A DNA stretch of 64,000 nt from Apostichopus japonicus (taxonomy: Eukaryota; Echinodermata; Holothuroidea; Aspidochirotida; Stichopodidae). This document shows positions 1 through 13,100 of this stretch, piece after piece. The notes under the pieces are model-generated. The model was given only the letters and a program-made list of their open reading frames with translations. It was not told the DNA's origin and made no database searches. The translations under genes and the position numbers were made by a program. The stretch's first letter is position 1. Each line of letters starts with the position of its first letter. The stretch lies in NCBI RefSeq assembly GCF_037975245.1, contig NC_092569.1, forward strand, positions 9,843,001 through 9,907,000, read 5' to 3'.

Positions 1-3000
1 TGGCAGTTGAATTTAACCAGTAGTGTAACTCACAGAAAAATGTGTGATTCAAACATTGAGAAGTGTTGCACTGTGAATATGCTGTGGCAGGATCTCCGCC
101 CAAAATGTTTCATCTATGAAACATGTTTTTCCTCAATTTTTGGAAGGAAAATAAAATTGCAGATTTCATTACCAGATTGTGCTGTTTTTTAATATATGTT
201 CATTCATTTCATAGTGATGACATTTTAATAATAAAAACAGAATAAAAGTAAGTGTTGTTTTTAATGTGTGTACAGTTCATTAGCTACTGCACCATTTGAG
301 TGTAGCTCAACAGATGTGGGTTTTCTTTTGTATTTAACTACAGATACAAGTCTAAAACTGTATATCATAAACTGCTTTTCATAACTGAAATTATGTGGAG
401 TGATGATAAAGTTTGCAACTGTGATCTTGTATATTTTTATATGTAACACAATTCCTTGCCTTTTTGAATTATTTTCAGTGGAAACCTTTAAATATTGCTG
501 GAATAAATATTTGAATAGATATCAATTCACTTCTTATTTAACTTATTTATTATGTAACGAGGAATTGTTCTGTTTTTTTTATTTTTTTTTATTTTATCTG
601 CTGGTAATACATAGTTTATTCCTTACTCTAGAACACCTGTAGCACACATAGCTTTAAATATAACCATTTGATTCTCTAACAGATATATTTACTACAAAGA
701 ATATATATGAAGTACTATTGTCATTTGCAATTTACCAGATTTTGGTTTTTTGCTGCAGAAATTTAGAGCACAGAATTTATCAAAATTTTGAATTTTGTTG
801 TCTACCGGTTTCATAGAAAATTATTTTGCAATTGAAAGTTGAGGTTTGTTAGATTTGTTTAAACATGACATCACATATCAAACTAAGCATATTTGACACA
901 ATCCAAATGTTGTTTTAAAGTCTTGTTGCTAATTTGGTTTAAGGAGTTCACATGTATGTGAAATGTGCATGTGTATTTCTGCTTTGTATGGAAAATTTTG
1001 TCATCGTTTCTGAAATAAATTTTTGCTATTGTCAAGATGCATTAGAATTAAGGAAATATTCTAATTGAATATGGATATTTTCATATAAAGATAATCGTAC
1101 AGTAGGTAGAAACTTTGATATAATTGGAATAATTATGGCATAAAAAGAAAGAAATAACCTATCTGAGTAGAGATGAGATTAACAATTTTGAGTCATTCCT
1201 CAGGAAAAATAAAATTGTTAATTAAAAGCATGGAAAATAAGCTGTTCTTTTTTTTCACACTGTTGCTGATCTAGTAATATATGCATGGAATTATTGATCC
1301 AGTATTGAATATAGTAAAATACTATGCAAAATGGGAAAAATTTCTACACAAGTGCAAAAATGTAAATACAGTAAGTTTTGGCTCACATAGCATTTCATGT
1401 AAGCCCAAAATTTAGAGAGTTCAAACTGAAACACCAAATTTCAAGAATTAAATGATTTACTTGGTTTGTGTTACATATTACATATGGCTGGTATAGAGCA
1501 GGTGTTCCATGCTTGCTATTATTTCTGTGTATAGTTTCAGACACCATTGCTAGTCGTGTGTGAACATTGTGACGGTGCACTGAGCACCCTTACTACCCGG
1601 AAACATCTCAAGACAGTTCACATCAGCTACTGCTTTGCCAAATTCTACTTAACTACACTAGATCGTGTATTGTATTTAGGCAAGTTCAGTTTTACTTGGT
1701 CACATGTAAGTATGTAAATTAATTCTTGTCAAGGCATTTAACTCATTCAATTCAATTCTTTGCAATTGTAGAGACTGAAGTACTGTATTTTAAGGAGAAT
1801 TGATAGAATTTTTAGATTGTGCTCTTGAAGTAGAGGTTTTCTTCATACTTATTTCTAAAACTCTTTTAGACTTATTATTATTATTATGACATCTCTTATT
1901 TATTACTACTTAATCCATTTGTTAACATTTTCATTAGGAACAAATAGGTAATTGAGCAAACAAATTAGCAAAGAAAAGCTTTTTTTTTAACAATAATTAA
2001 TGCAAAATGCATTTTTGGGGTCAGAGATAAGGTTTTGCAGTTTGAATTTAAAGCATAGGTTTTGCTTGTTCCCATTGTCATATAAGTATAATTTTGTACA
2101 GGAGACCTTCTGACAAATATCGCTGCTTTTAGTGTTCTGTTGTGTAAACTTCAAGAATTAAATAATGTCCGATGTAAAAATTAGAATAATTTTTAGGATA
2201 TTCAAACGTATTTGTAGCATCTTTACACGCATGTAAAATCAATGTGGGAAATGTTTAGAAATATTATCGCAATTGTCTTAGGGATTTTGTCTTTTAAATT
2301 TTTTTTTTTTTACAAATGTTTTGCAAAATTCTCTTCACAAGTAATTATTCTTCTAAACATTAGGTAGCAGATAATTCTTGCAAAAAAAAAAAAATAAAAT
2401 TAACCTCTTACGAAAGGAAAGACTCCATGTTATGGTTAGTCATGTTCTTGTTTGAACCTCGTATCATGATATTATGTTGTAAGTACAACTAGACATCAGA
2501 GGCACCCCTAATAGTGGACGAGTGAGTGTCTTTCTTCTTTTCAAGTTGATTAAATGTACAGAAAAATGACCATTTTATGTGAACTTTGTCACATATTAAA
2601 ATCAATTCTTACATTTACAAACATGTAGTAATTGACTAAAAGGCTTTCCTTTTTCTCCTGTTTTCCTTCTGTATTGATCAGTCTGTATTTTTGTATAAAA
2701 CCTGGCAAATTACTTAATACACAATTATGCCAATGTGTATCAGCTTTATACACAAATACTATAAAACTTTTCAGTATTCAATTGAAAATATAATTCATCA
2801 ACCTCAAAACTGCTAAACAAAAGTGTGTAATTTTATGCCATTTCCTGAAATTTTAGTTTGAGCAGACAGTACAGTTATATCATGCAGGTACTGTGGGTTT
2901 GGCTTCAACAACTTTGTGCTGGAATTCACTAGTCACATGAAGCTATGCAATATATACTGTTTACACAAGTGTAGATTTGAAAAGGGATCTCACAATTACA

Positions 3001-3563
3001 ACATTAATTTATACAGTTAATTCTTTGGTTATTATTGTTGTTGTTGTTTTTCAAAACCTTTTCCCTTTAGCTAATATTTCTAACTGTACATAGGAAAATG
3101 TGTGTTTATGTGTCCTTTTACTTTCTACACTGAAAGGTATCAACTCAGTATGGATATGACTGTTTGACTGAACGTACTAGTTTTGTTAAATTACTGTATT
3201 CACATATTTTGTTAATATATTGAATATTGATAAATATATACCTGCCAAGTGTATGGTTTGTGTAGATGGTTAAAATCAATTGTAGAACATTTTATAAAAT
3301 ACTGTAGGCATATCAAACATTTTCTGTCATTTATCTTCTTGTTTTATTGGGGGGGAGGTGTGGGGTGGGTTTAGGGAGGGGGAGAGCACAGGGAGAAGTG
3401 GAGGGGGAAATCTTTGTGTTTGAAAATGTCTTGTATATGTGACTTTTATTGTTTTTGTTATTCTCTTTATGACTTATTTATTATAATTTCAATCTAGGAA
3501 CGTCACTTCATAACAGACATAATTTTAGCAGATCATATCACTGTATAAATTAATTTAAAAAAA

Positions 3564-3622
3564 ACATATATATGTGTATATTTATATTTACATATATATA
3601 CATATATATAATATATATACAT
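3564..3622. repeat. TA-rich simple repeat
   Basis: Imperfect alternating TA with TATG and TATAC variants, ending in a T run. It is simple low-complexity DNA with no further function visible. Confidence 0.7.
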
Positions 3623-5486
3623 TTTTTTAGCTTTGTTCACTGCACAACAAATGTTACGGACTAAGCTTGCTACAGTATGCAACTGAATAGCCCTGACCTT
3701 TTTGTGTTTTGCTGCCGTTGAAATGAAATACACGCTACAGGTACCCAAGGTGTAAGTGTACTAGACTAGCTAGCTCTGTAATGGTATCTTAGAACATTGT
3801 AATACTTCTAGCAGAAAATTAAACCCTCTCTGAGACAGATTGTCATCATTTGTCATGAACTGCAGCTCGTTATCTAGCTAAATAGCTAAACTTATTGTTT
3901 TCTATGATATTTTGCACAGACTTTAGGTCTTACCAGGCAACCCTCCTTTATAATCTCCAATCTATAACACTTTAACCACACTATTTTGCAATGAAGTTGT
4001 AAGAGATGAATTGACATTTAGCTTTTGCAGTCTAAACTAGAAAGAAATTTTTTTTTTATAGTTTTTTTTTTTACTATAATACTGAAAGCAAATTCTTATA
4101 GTACTGTTATCAAATATATAGTAATACTGTATGTCTTGACTGGATCAATTTTCTCCTTGGAAAATTACCATCATATGTTGTTTTTATTCTTCTTATTTTT
4201 TATAGTTGGTACTTTATTTTTCACTCCATCATTCTTGTAGACCTGTTATCACGTTACAAAATATATGCACATGCAACTAAATTTGAAGGGAAAAAAAATC
4301 AAAAAAATTAAAACTTGATTGAATTATTAGCTGGTCGTCATTAGTGAAAATGTCTTTTTTTTCTAAGGTAGCCATGCAGTTATACTCTGCAGTAAGTGCA
4401 GTATATTGCTTAGAACTACTCTTCCTCTCTTACCTGTGTCAACTGAAACTGTATCGTCTGCTTCAGCGCAATAGTAAAATATCACAAAACTGTGCTGGCT
4501 GGCAGCATGGAAAACACCCATTCGTCTTTCAGCATTTTACTCTAGGTTTACTTGCTGGGTTAAACGATTGGCTTGTTTTGCCTCTCTGAAGCATATGTTG
4601 GCTTACAAAGTATTTTAAAGACATGATTATCAGCTCTATTGTCCAAACATTTACACATTAATTTTCTAAAGTTGCTCCTGTCAAATTTTTCAACAACATG
4701 ATATTATTACAGAATGAGATAAAATACAGATTGAGGTCTTCGAGTTAGTTGTCATCTGCTCTATTTTCAGGTATCCTTATCTGGAATTTTTTTTTTTTAA
4801 ATTTTTTTTTTTCCGGAAAGTATACATGTTAACAACCATTTAAGAGTGAGTAATAAGGTATACTTTGATCGTTACCAGCTTCCCATAGTATATTTTAAAT
4901 TCTCAAAATGGTCAATTCTTTGTTGATTAGCCAAATAGCTCAACAAACCTATCTTGCTAACCGCCCTATTCATCTGCAGCATGTCAGTCTGACCTAGCCA
5001 TGCTTCAAGATTATTTAATGTATTCTAGTGTAAAACTCAAGTAAACACTAAATAGCTTAAGAATCCAATTACCATATCACACCATATGTATCTATTTTCT
5101 ATAAGAAGATGATTTTCAGATCAGCACAATTCCTACCTGAAGAACATAGACCAACACAATCTGCTGTCCATTATTGCCTATCTTCTGTAGATAGCATGGT
5201 ACAGGTAACAGCAAGGAAATACTGACTAACTTGCACAGGAGCTCAGAATCCTTAACTGCCTGATAACCAGGGTAGTCCCCTTGCTTAGTACAATGCTAGC
5301 TAATATATCTTATCCTAATAAGGTTGCTTTCCTACATTCTTCTTACCTTTTTTTCCTACCAGCTGTCCACCTGCTTGCTGTCCTAGCCTACATCTTGCTC
5401 TGCCAGTATACCTTATTGCTAAAAAGATTTCTTGGGGTCTCAAGCTTTCCTGCAATTTTTCCTCCCTTTTCCATCTCACAGTCTAT

Positions 5487-5523
5487 TCTCTCTCTCTCTC
5501 TATCTCTTCTCTCTCTCTCTCTC
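5487..5523. repeat. CT/GA microsatellite
   Basis: A run of TC dinucleotides interrupted by TATCTCTTC. It produces the Leu/Ser-rich frame that crosses it, so that frame should not be taken as coding. Confidence 0.85.
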
Positions 5524-8500
5524 ATTTCTTTAACTATTCACATGAAGCATGTGGTCTGTTGTCAAGGCAACCGTTTGAAGTCATCTTTGATCATGAATAT
5601 GCATTATTTTCCATCCAGTGCACTCATTAAACTCCCAGTAACAGCTGAGGTGTATACAACTGAGTCGGTGGAAACATATTGCAGAACGATAGATGCGGTG
5701 AAAAAAAGAAAATTTGTCTTTGGAAATTAGTCGGGCTCAGCTCTTACTTTTATGTAGTAAAGGTAATGCTCGACGTGTTTTGGCAAACAATTTTTTTTAC
5801 TTTGTGTCGTAGGTACATCTCCTAACCAATTACAGTAGCATTTAAGTAACATGGAAAATGAAGAAAGATAATGGAGAAAAGGAAAGGAAAAAAAAACAAC
5901 TTTGGAAAGAAAACCAATGTACAGCTGGGAGGAGTTATAGTCTATGAATAAAGGTGTACACAATTTTTGTTTGAAAAGAACCTAGGAAATACGAAGTCAA
6001 CTGCAAACAGCAGTATTTGTGTTTACGCTTCAACTGACGAAGCAAATGTCAGACTCTACATACAAGCGTTCACAAAGATTGGGGGAATGGTCTGGCTTGA
6101 CATTTAGCAATCGACCTGGGCTCTTTTCTACTGTGCTATTTGCCTGTAATTTCCACTGGCCTGGGCATCAAGGCAAGCATTGTGTACGTAATACGTAAAG
6201 ACTCTGTTTTTTTTTTTCCTTGTTTTTTTTTTCTTTTTTCTTCCTCCTTACTTTTCATAGGAACAGGTATGTTAGAAGTACAGTATCTAAACAAGTGAAT
6301 TATTATGATAGTTCATTAAACGATAAAGGGGAAAGTGGCTGGGGAAAAGTGTCCAGAAAAATATGCAATTTGTAAGATGAAAATTTATTTGGATGAGGGT
6401 TATGTCAGAGATGCAAAGAGAACAGCTTGATTAGGACGTTAAGTTTATAGTAGTAGTAGTACTAGTGTAGTAGCAGTGTGCATAAAGATTGGGGAGTAAT
6501 ACAAGAGCATCCACCACCATATGGAATGAAGTATTTGTACTTAAAAGTAAATATCATTTCTTTCTCTTGGTGGGAAAGTATTTCTTACAACGTCTCTTCC
6601 TCATATTCATAATTTGTTTTTGTTTTTTTTGTGGTTTCACCAAAAAAAAAAAAATGGCCAAGAAAAAAAAGTAGTCATTTTTGCAATTAAACCTGGGAAG
6701 GTTTAAGCTTAAGTCTTGTTTTTACTTGGATGTAAGAAATACAGGTTTAACTTTTAATGGAATTTTTTGGGCGTGGGGGGGGGTGGGAGGGGTCTTTCTT
6801 AAATATGAAAGTATTATTATTATACTTATACTTAATATTATAATACTTTAGTTGTTATCACTTAAATGTTTTTAATTTTTGCCAGGGTATGATATTAATG
6901 TATGATGTGTCAAGTCTGTGCTGAAGTTGTCTATTATTTCTCATCCAACTTATGATTGGCTTGATCTTATACCAGTCAAACACAAACATGCCACAATCGT
7001 TGTAATCACCCGTCCATCTACATGGGTACATGTAGATACTGGTGAATCGATTGCATCTATGCATCCTCCAGATTGGCCGCTCATCTGACTCGGTCAAAAT
7101 AACAGCCCACTTGACATAAATAAGTCTCTCCAACTCTTCCATAGGTTATATTGTAGCAAACATGTGCACCTATGAAATCCTCCCTGTAATCATTGGGCAC
7201 TCTAATGTGGCCCTTAATATAGGATATACATCTGATATCTCCAACACCCCCCCCTTCCCCATTATCCCTTATCCCAACACCACATTAATATCCTCCTTGA
7301 CAAGCTCCTACATGATTCTCCTGTATAACACACATTTACTGTTTGTGATTTCTAAAGAAACACAGTTTCTTCTCTTGGTCTTTCGGGCAACCGCCTCCCA
7401 CCGTCTTCTGGGGAAACCCCTCCCACCATCTTCCGCACAAGACCCTCCCATATCCCACATGGGTATTATTTTGGTTTTTGCGCTTGGTTAATGGCAACAT
7501 ACATAAAATGAAACATAAAGGATTTTTCGTAGTTTATTGCTATTTCCTGCTGAAGCACCCCCCTGCCCTACCCCCTCCTCCTAAGGATCAAACAGGGTCA
7601 CTCCCATTATAAAAGCCCTGATTGTGGTTTGTAATTTTATATCATTCTAACCGAATCAGTTCATTGAATATTACCCTTAATCTATGTGGTTTACAACTGT
7701 TTGGTCGGTGGTACCGTAAAAGATCAAGAGCTCTACAAAATTTTTTAATCCAACTCAAAAGGATTTTGTGTCCCACATATTGATTGTAATTGTCTTGTTT
7801 CATTGCAAATCTTTTACCTCGTTTCATGCAGTCCAGTACCAATGATGTTTTTTTTTTTTTTTCAGGGGCCTATAGTAGTATGCTTTGACCATATTTTAGC
7901 CAAACAGTACATTCAACAGAAAACTCTGCTTTAAATATACATGGCAAGTGCTAAAAAGAAACATAAAAAACATCAACAACATTTTTATAGGATGTAGCAA
8001 TGTTGAGTCTTAGAAACACTTGTTTGGTTCTTATTTAAATCTTCAGTGTAATCACAGGTACCTGATTAATTATGTACAAGTTTGTTTCACGGTGAAACTT
8101 TCTTTTTAGTATTTTCGCAGTGGTTTCTGTTACACTTAAAGATTACTTTCGTTGTGCTTTGGACCACTAAAAGTTTAGTCCATGGAACACTCAGCTATTT
8201 GCAACTAGTTAAAAGCTAAAATAGGTTACAAATCTACTACAGTATCACAATTACATCTGACGTCAATCATAGAGCAAATGCTAAATTTGGTAATAATTCG
8301 GAGGCAGTTGTGAACCTTACCATGAAGCTTAATGGCTGCATTCAACTTATTTCTAGCAAACAGTCGGGGTCTTCAATTATTCCATTTACGTAAGAGCCAT
8401 TCTGCTTTATGACTTGTTTTCCTATAATGGTAATAACTGGTATTTTTTTTATTGAGGGGGGGGGGGCAGAATTCAGAATTCATGATTATATTACAGGTTG

Positions 8501-8570
8501 CTTTTCTAGGAAATTCAGGGGCCTGCTCAATTGTGACGTAAATTTGAGCTGGCTAAGACTTTATTGGACC

Positions 8571-9659
8571 ATTAAGCTGCATGCCAATATAGTTGAATGT
8601 ATTAGCTGCATGCCAATAGTCAAATGTATTAGCTGCATGCCAATAGTAAATGTATTAGCTGCATGCCAATAGTCAAATGTATTAGCTGCATGCCAATAGT
8701 CATATGTATTAGCTGCATGCCAATAGTTAAACGTATTAGCTGCATGCCAATAGTTAAATGTATTAGCTGCATGCCAATAGTCAAATATATTAGCTACATG
8801 TCAATAGTCAAATATATTATCTACATGCCAATAGTTAAATGTATTAGCTGCATGCCAATAGTTAAATGTGTTAGCTGCATGCTAATAGTTAAATGTATTA
8901 GCTGCATGCCAATAGTCAAATATATTAGCTGTATGCCAATAGTCAAATATATTATCTACATGCCAATAGTCAAATATATTAGCTACATGCCAATAGTTAA
9001 ACGTATTAGCTGTATGCCAATAGTCAAATATATTAGCTGTATGCCAATAGTCAAATATATTAGCTGTATGCCAATAGTCAAATATATTAGCTACATGTCA
9101 ATAGTTAAATGTATTAGCTGCATGCCAATAGTCAAATGTATTAGCTACATGCCAATAGTTAAACGTATTAGCTGCATGCCAATGGTCAAATGTATTAGCT
9201 ACATGCCTATAGTCAAATGCATTAGCTGCATGCCAATAGTTAAATATATTAGCTACATGCCAATAGTCAAATGCATTAGCTGCATGCCAATAGTCAAATG
9301 TATTAGCTGCATGCCAATAGTCAAATGCATTACTGTAGCTGCATGCCAGTAGTCAAATGTATTAGCTGCATGCCAATAGTCAAATGTATTAGCTGCATGC
9401 CAATAGTCAAATGTATTAGCTGCATGCCAATAGTTAAATATATTAGCTACATGCCATTAGTTAAATATATCAACTACATGTCAATAGTCAAATGTATTAG
9501 CTGCATGCCAATAGTTAAATGTATTAGCTGCATGCCTATAGTCGAATGTATTAGCTGCATGCCAATAGTTAAATATATTAGCTACATGTCAATAGTCAAA
9601 TATATTATCTACATGCCAATAGTCAAATGTATTAGCTGCATGCTAATAGTCAAATGTAA
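8571..9659. repeat. Minisatellite, 27-bp unit, about 40 copies
   Basis: A head-to-tail array whose unit contains ATTAGCTGCATGCCAATAG followed by TCAAATGT or close variants. Copies differ mainly at a few transition sites: GCTGCATG/GCTACATG/GCTGTATG, TCAAAT/TTAAAT and AATGT/AATAT. The unit is 27 bp, so one reading frame stays open and gives a 9-residue repeat (MPIVKCISC and variants). A 1-bp loss near 8646 and a 4-5-bp insertion near 9332 shift that frame with no sign of compensation, which argues against coding. Every unit carries the palindrome GCATGC (or a variant) next to GCCAAT, a CCAAT/NFI-half-site-like core, on the plus strand. Variant copies look interspersed in short runs, as expected from unequal exchange or replication slippage. 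Confidence 0.95.
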
Positions 9660-9980
9660 CAAATGATGGCAGTGATATTTTATCAACATTGTTTTTCAAT
9701 CTATACTTTTGCTTTATGTTTTGTTTATATGTTTTCTTTATGTCAGACAAGCCCTATAAGTTCAAACTGCCCACATGCACCTCTGGCACAGCATCATGAA
9801 AAACAAGAAGAAAGCTGCAGTCTAAATGATGCTGGGAATTGATATGAGCCAAATTCTAGTCTAGCATTTATTTTCAGTATCTTTCCAAGCATTAAACCTT
9901 TATTTACCTATGGATGAATCTAAGCCTAGACTCCTTTACCTGACCTATACATGTTTTTTTTTTGGCTAATTAATGTCCCA

Positions 9981-10182
9981 TCTTTACCCATTGAAACTGA
10001 AACTATGTGTGTATACTTGACTACCCTACACTTAGCTCTGTATGGCTACCATTGAACACCATACCTTCTTTATCTAATATCCCAGATGTCTTTACCCATT
10101 TGACACTGAAACTATGTGTGTATACTTGACACTACCCTACACTATGCTCTGTATGGCTACCATGGTACATCATACCTTCCTT
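9981..10182. repeat. Two-copy direct duplication, about 108-bp period
   Basis: The block at 9981-10071 recurs at 10089-10182. Both copies share TCTTTACCCATT, then ACTGAAACTATGTGTGTATA, then a stretch through CTCTGTATGGCTACCAT and CATACCTTC. They differ by a few substitutions and small indels, consistent with a local tandem duplication. No coding potential is seen. Confidence 0.85.
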
Positions 10183-13100
10183 CCAGTCATCCTATCCACA
10201 AACTCCTTCCTCCTTTAGCCAGGGTCCATGGTAATAATGAAAAACATGACCTGATAGTGAATGTTGTATTTTACTTCACTCTTTACTATCCTGTTTTCAT
10301 CCTGACAACTGCACTCTTGCTCCACCATGCCCAGAGTACTAGCATTTTACCCTGTAGTAGTCTCCCTGTGACCGGCCCATACTGGTCTAACGCCCTTATC
10401 CCCCATTCTACCACCTAACCCGCTTAAAGCTCTTTTTGAACTTGAAGAGCTGGGACATTCTTCTGCTAAATTCCTACCTACCTACCTTGGATCTAAAACA
10501 TCAGGACACTTTTCAATGGGTCTTCACCACCTGTTGTGCCAAATGCACCTTACTACATGTATGAAGATTGGATTAGACTCCTTTCATTGAAGGAGATTTA
10601 TCTTGGACCCTTATAGTGCCTTTGGTTGCCCCATTTGTTTTGGCCCATGGCTTTGGTGTTTTTTTGGCAGTTATGTGGAATTGCATCTGGGCCCATTAAT
10701 CCCTCTAAGGCCTCTCTAACCCCTAACACCTATTCCTGTGCCATAGCCTTGTCTGCAATGAGCATATTTAGCATCAATGGTTCAATAAGAGAACATATAA
10801 CTGGTGTAGATCTACAGTATTTCTTTAGAGAGACAAAGATGGTAAGCAGGTTCATGAGTTGCATGGACTAAACAATGAGAGAGAAATGTTTCATTTGATA
10901 AGAGATGGGGGGGGGGGGTGTTGAGGTTGGGATGGGAGATGGGCAGGTAGGGGTAAGTGCATTTGAGGTGCATAGTTCTTGACCAGTTGCTACTGTATAG
11001 GCTATCATTACTATGGAACATTTTTAAATCTATATATATACATTTTTTAATTGTTTTGTACCTTTTGTGTCTCTCTGACCAATGCATCAGTATATTGAGC
11101 ACATACATTATTGGATACCTTAGTCCAACTAAGGAAACGCACAGTACATGTTAAGTCTCAGTCATTTTGGGCTGTTACTATCAAGTTATTAAACTGTACA
11201 AGCAGGCATATATGCTGGACTGTATTACAACTTTTTAACAAACCATATTTTCATGACATTTAGCATATTTGGGGGTATTTGTAAACCCTTGAAGGGTAAT
11301 CCTGATTCCATCCTCTCTAATGGGGGGAATACCTGCTAATTGCACCATTTTGTATAAGACCATCTATCAAGAGATCACGTTCTTAAATCCTGGTGCAGCC
11401 AAAGTTGCCGAGCTCTTTTCCTCTTTTTGTTTAAATACTTAACTGCATTTCTGTTGTTGATTTCCCTAAGTATGGATGTGTGCGTGTATTCATGTGTGCC
11501 TGTATTTGTGTACATACATTTACAAACCTCTTGATATACAGGTGAGAGGAACTTTGGGTAGGGAAAATTTGTCTTCAAACAGTTTAAAGATCAATGAGGA
11601 ATCAACTGTGTAATATATACAACTGGTCCATCCCGGTTTGTCTACATACTTTTCCTTTTGAAAAAAACAAGACAAATTGTCTCTGTACCATTTACATGAT
11701 TTGTCAGCCAGCCCTAAGTTTGAACCACTTAAGATAAGTCTGTTAATGACTGAGCACGACTACTGAATTTTGATCGCCGGCATCTCTTCTGTTTTTTCGG
11801 GTGTTTCTCCAACACCAGGCAACAGATCGGAGTTAGAAGGCATCGATAATTAACGATTAATTTGCATACATTCAATTTTTAGGAGCATTCAAGTGTAAAA
11901 GGTAACTGTGTTTGTGATCCTTGTGTTTTTTTTTTTTCCTTCTCCTGGTTTCATCCAGGGACTCTTTCTTACCCTGCATTAGTCCTATCTTGCTGTAAAT
12001 GTCAAAGGATCTCCTACAACTTGCAGACACCTTTTGACTGAAATTTCAAAGTTCAACAAGCTCATTGAGAGTTAAAGGGACACATCAAGTTTACATAAGG
12101 TTAAGAAAGAGACAGGAAATCCTAGTTAAAGCTCTTATACCTATGACAAAGCTAACCGACAGTCCTGGACAGTTTAGACCTCCACAGGTGGTTTGTAAAC
12201 TAACAGCCATCTTCTTATCAGAAGTGCTTCTCTCTCTCTATACATGAAGGTTGTAGAGCATTAAGAAATTGTAGTGGATGTTGGAACAAGCACCATTCAG
12301 ACATTTTAAGAATGTACGGACCAGTTCAGCTATAATCGGTACATCCGTTTTATACAGCTAGGGTAAACAACACACAGGGTCAAGATTGCTACACTCCATC
12401 TAATAAATTATTCACCGGGAGAAGATATCCGGGATGACATGCCAACCTCTGTTAGATGAGAATAGCATTTTTTTTTTTTTTTCTATGTCAAGATTTTTGA
12501 TGAACCCCTTTAAGGAAATGGATTGAGCCAATTCATTTGTAGCTGTTTCAACAGCTTGGGAAAGTTAATTTATAGGAGTCATTTTTTTCCCCCAATGTTT
12601 TTTTTTTTTTCCGTTCTTTTCTTTCTTTCTTTCTTCAACTTCCTACCATCATGGCATCTGAACAGCTTTTTACAGGGCTCGGGTTCTCTCTTGTAAGATA
12701 AGCACACCGTGCCAAAGATTTTTAAATATTCATAAGCTGTTATCATCAGACAGATCGTAATGGTTGCAAGTATACCATTGGCAAGATGCTTTAATTGCTT
12801 GCCATAGCTTTTGACCTTTACAGGTTTTTTTTTTTTTATTCTTTCTCCATTTTTCCTTTTTGGGCAGCAAAGGTTACCTTTCAAAATTAACTTCAGTTTC
12901 TGATATGTTCATAGTCGGGAAATTGACTTAAAAGCAACCAAAAGCCCTGGGAAAACGTGTCACTTGTTGAGATAAAAAAAAAGTAAATAAAAAATAAGAA
13001 AGCAAGAAAAACAACACTCGTGAATGCATAGAGCCCTGTTTTGCTCTCTATATTTCTTAATTCCAAGCACCCCTATCGTTTATAATTATTGGCGTATGGT

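Larger units (their letters stand above)
1..8570. other. Non-coding A+T-rich stretch, no gene recognised
   Basis: No open frame here looks like a conserved protein. The stretch is A+T-rich with many poly-T and poly-A runs and scattered AATAAA-like hexamers, and could be intergenic, intronic or part of a very long 3' UTR. Recognisable pieces are a TA-rich run near 3564-3622, a G-rich patch at 3350-3410, a CT microsatellite at 5487-5523, poly-G runs near 6775 and 8456, and a 9-bp inverted repeat (ATCTACATG / CATGTAGAT) near 7016-7036. The longest frame (5281-5730, plus) crosses the CT microsatellite, has a leucine/serine-rich low-complexity translation and is not supported as a gene. Confidence 0.6.

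Noticed and set aside
5281-5730. 149-codon hydrophobic plus frame resembling a membrane protein
   Set aside because: Much of it is Leu/Ser from CT-rich simple sequence. There are no conserved residues, and it is a typical chance frame in T-rich DNA.
7853-8530. Two CAGGGGCCT strings (7865 and 8516) with a nearby G-run, suggesting MITE ends
   Set aside because: They are in the same orientation, not inverted, and no target-site duplication or internal similarity to the other MITEs was found.
8663-9666. Long plus frames encoding a 9-residue repeat
   Set aside because: The frame is open only because the unit is 27 bp. Indels near 8646 and 9332 shift it, the peptide has no protein-like features, and no promoter or splice context is seen.
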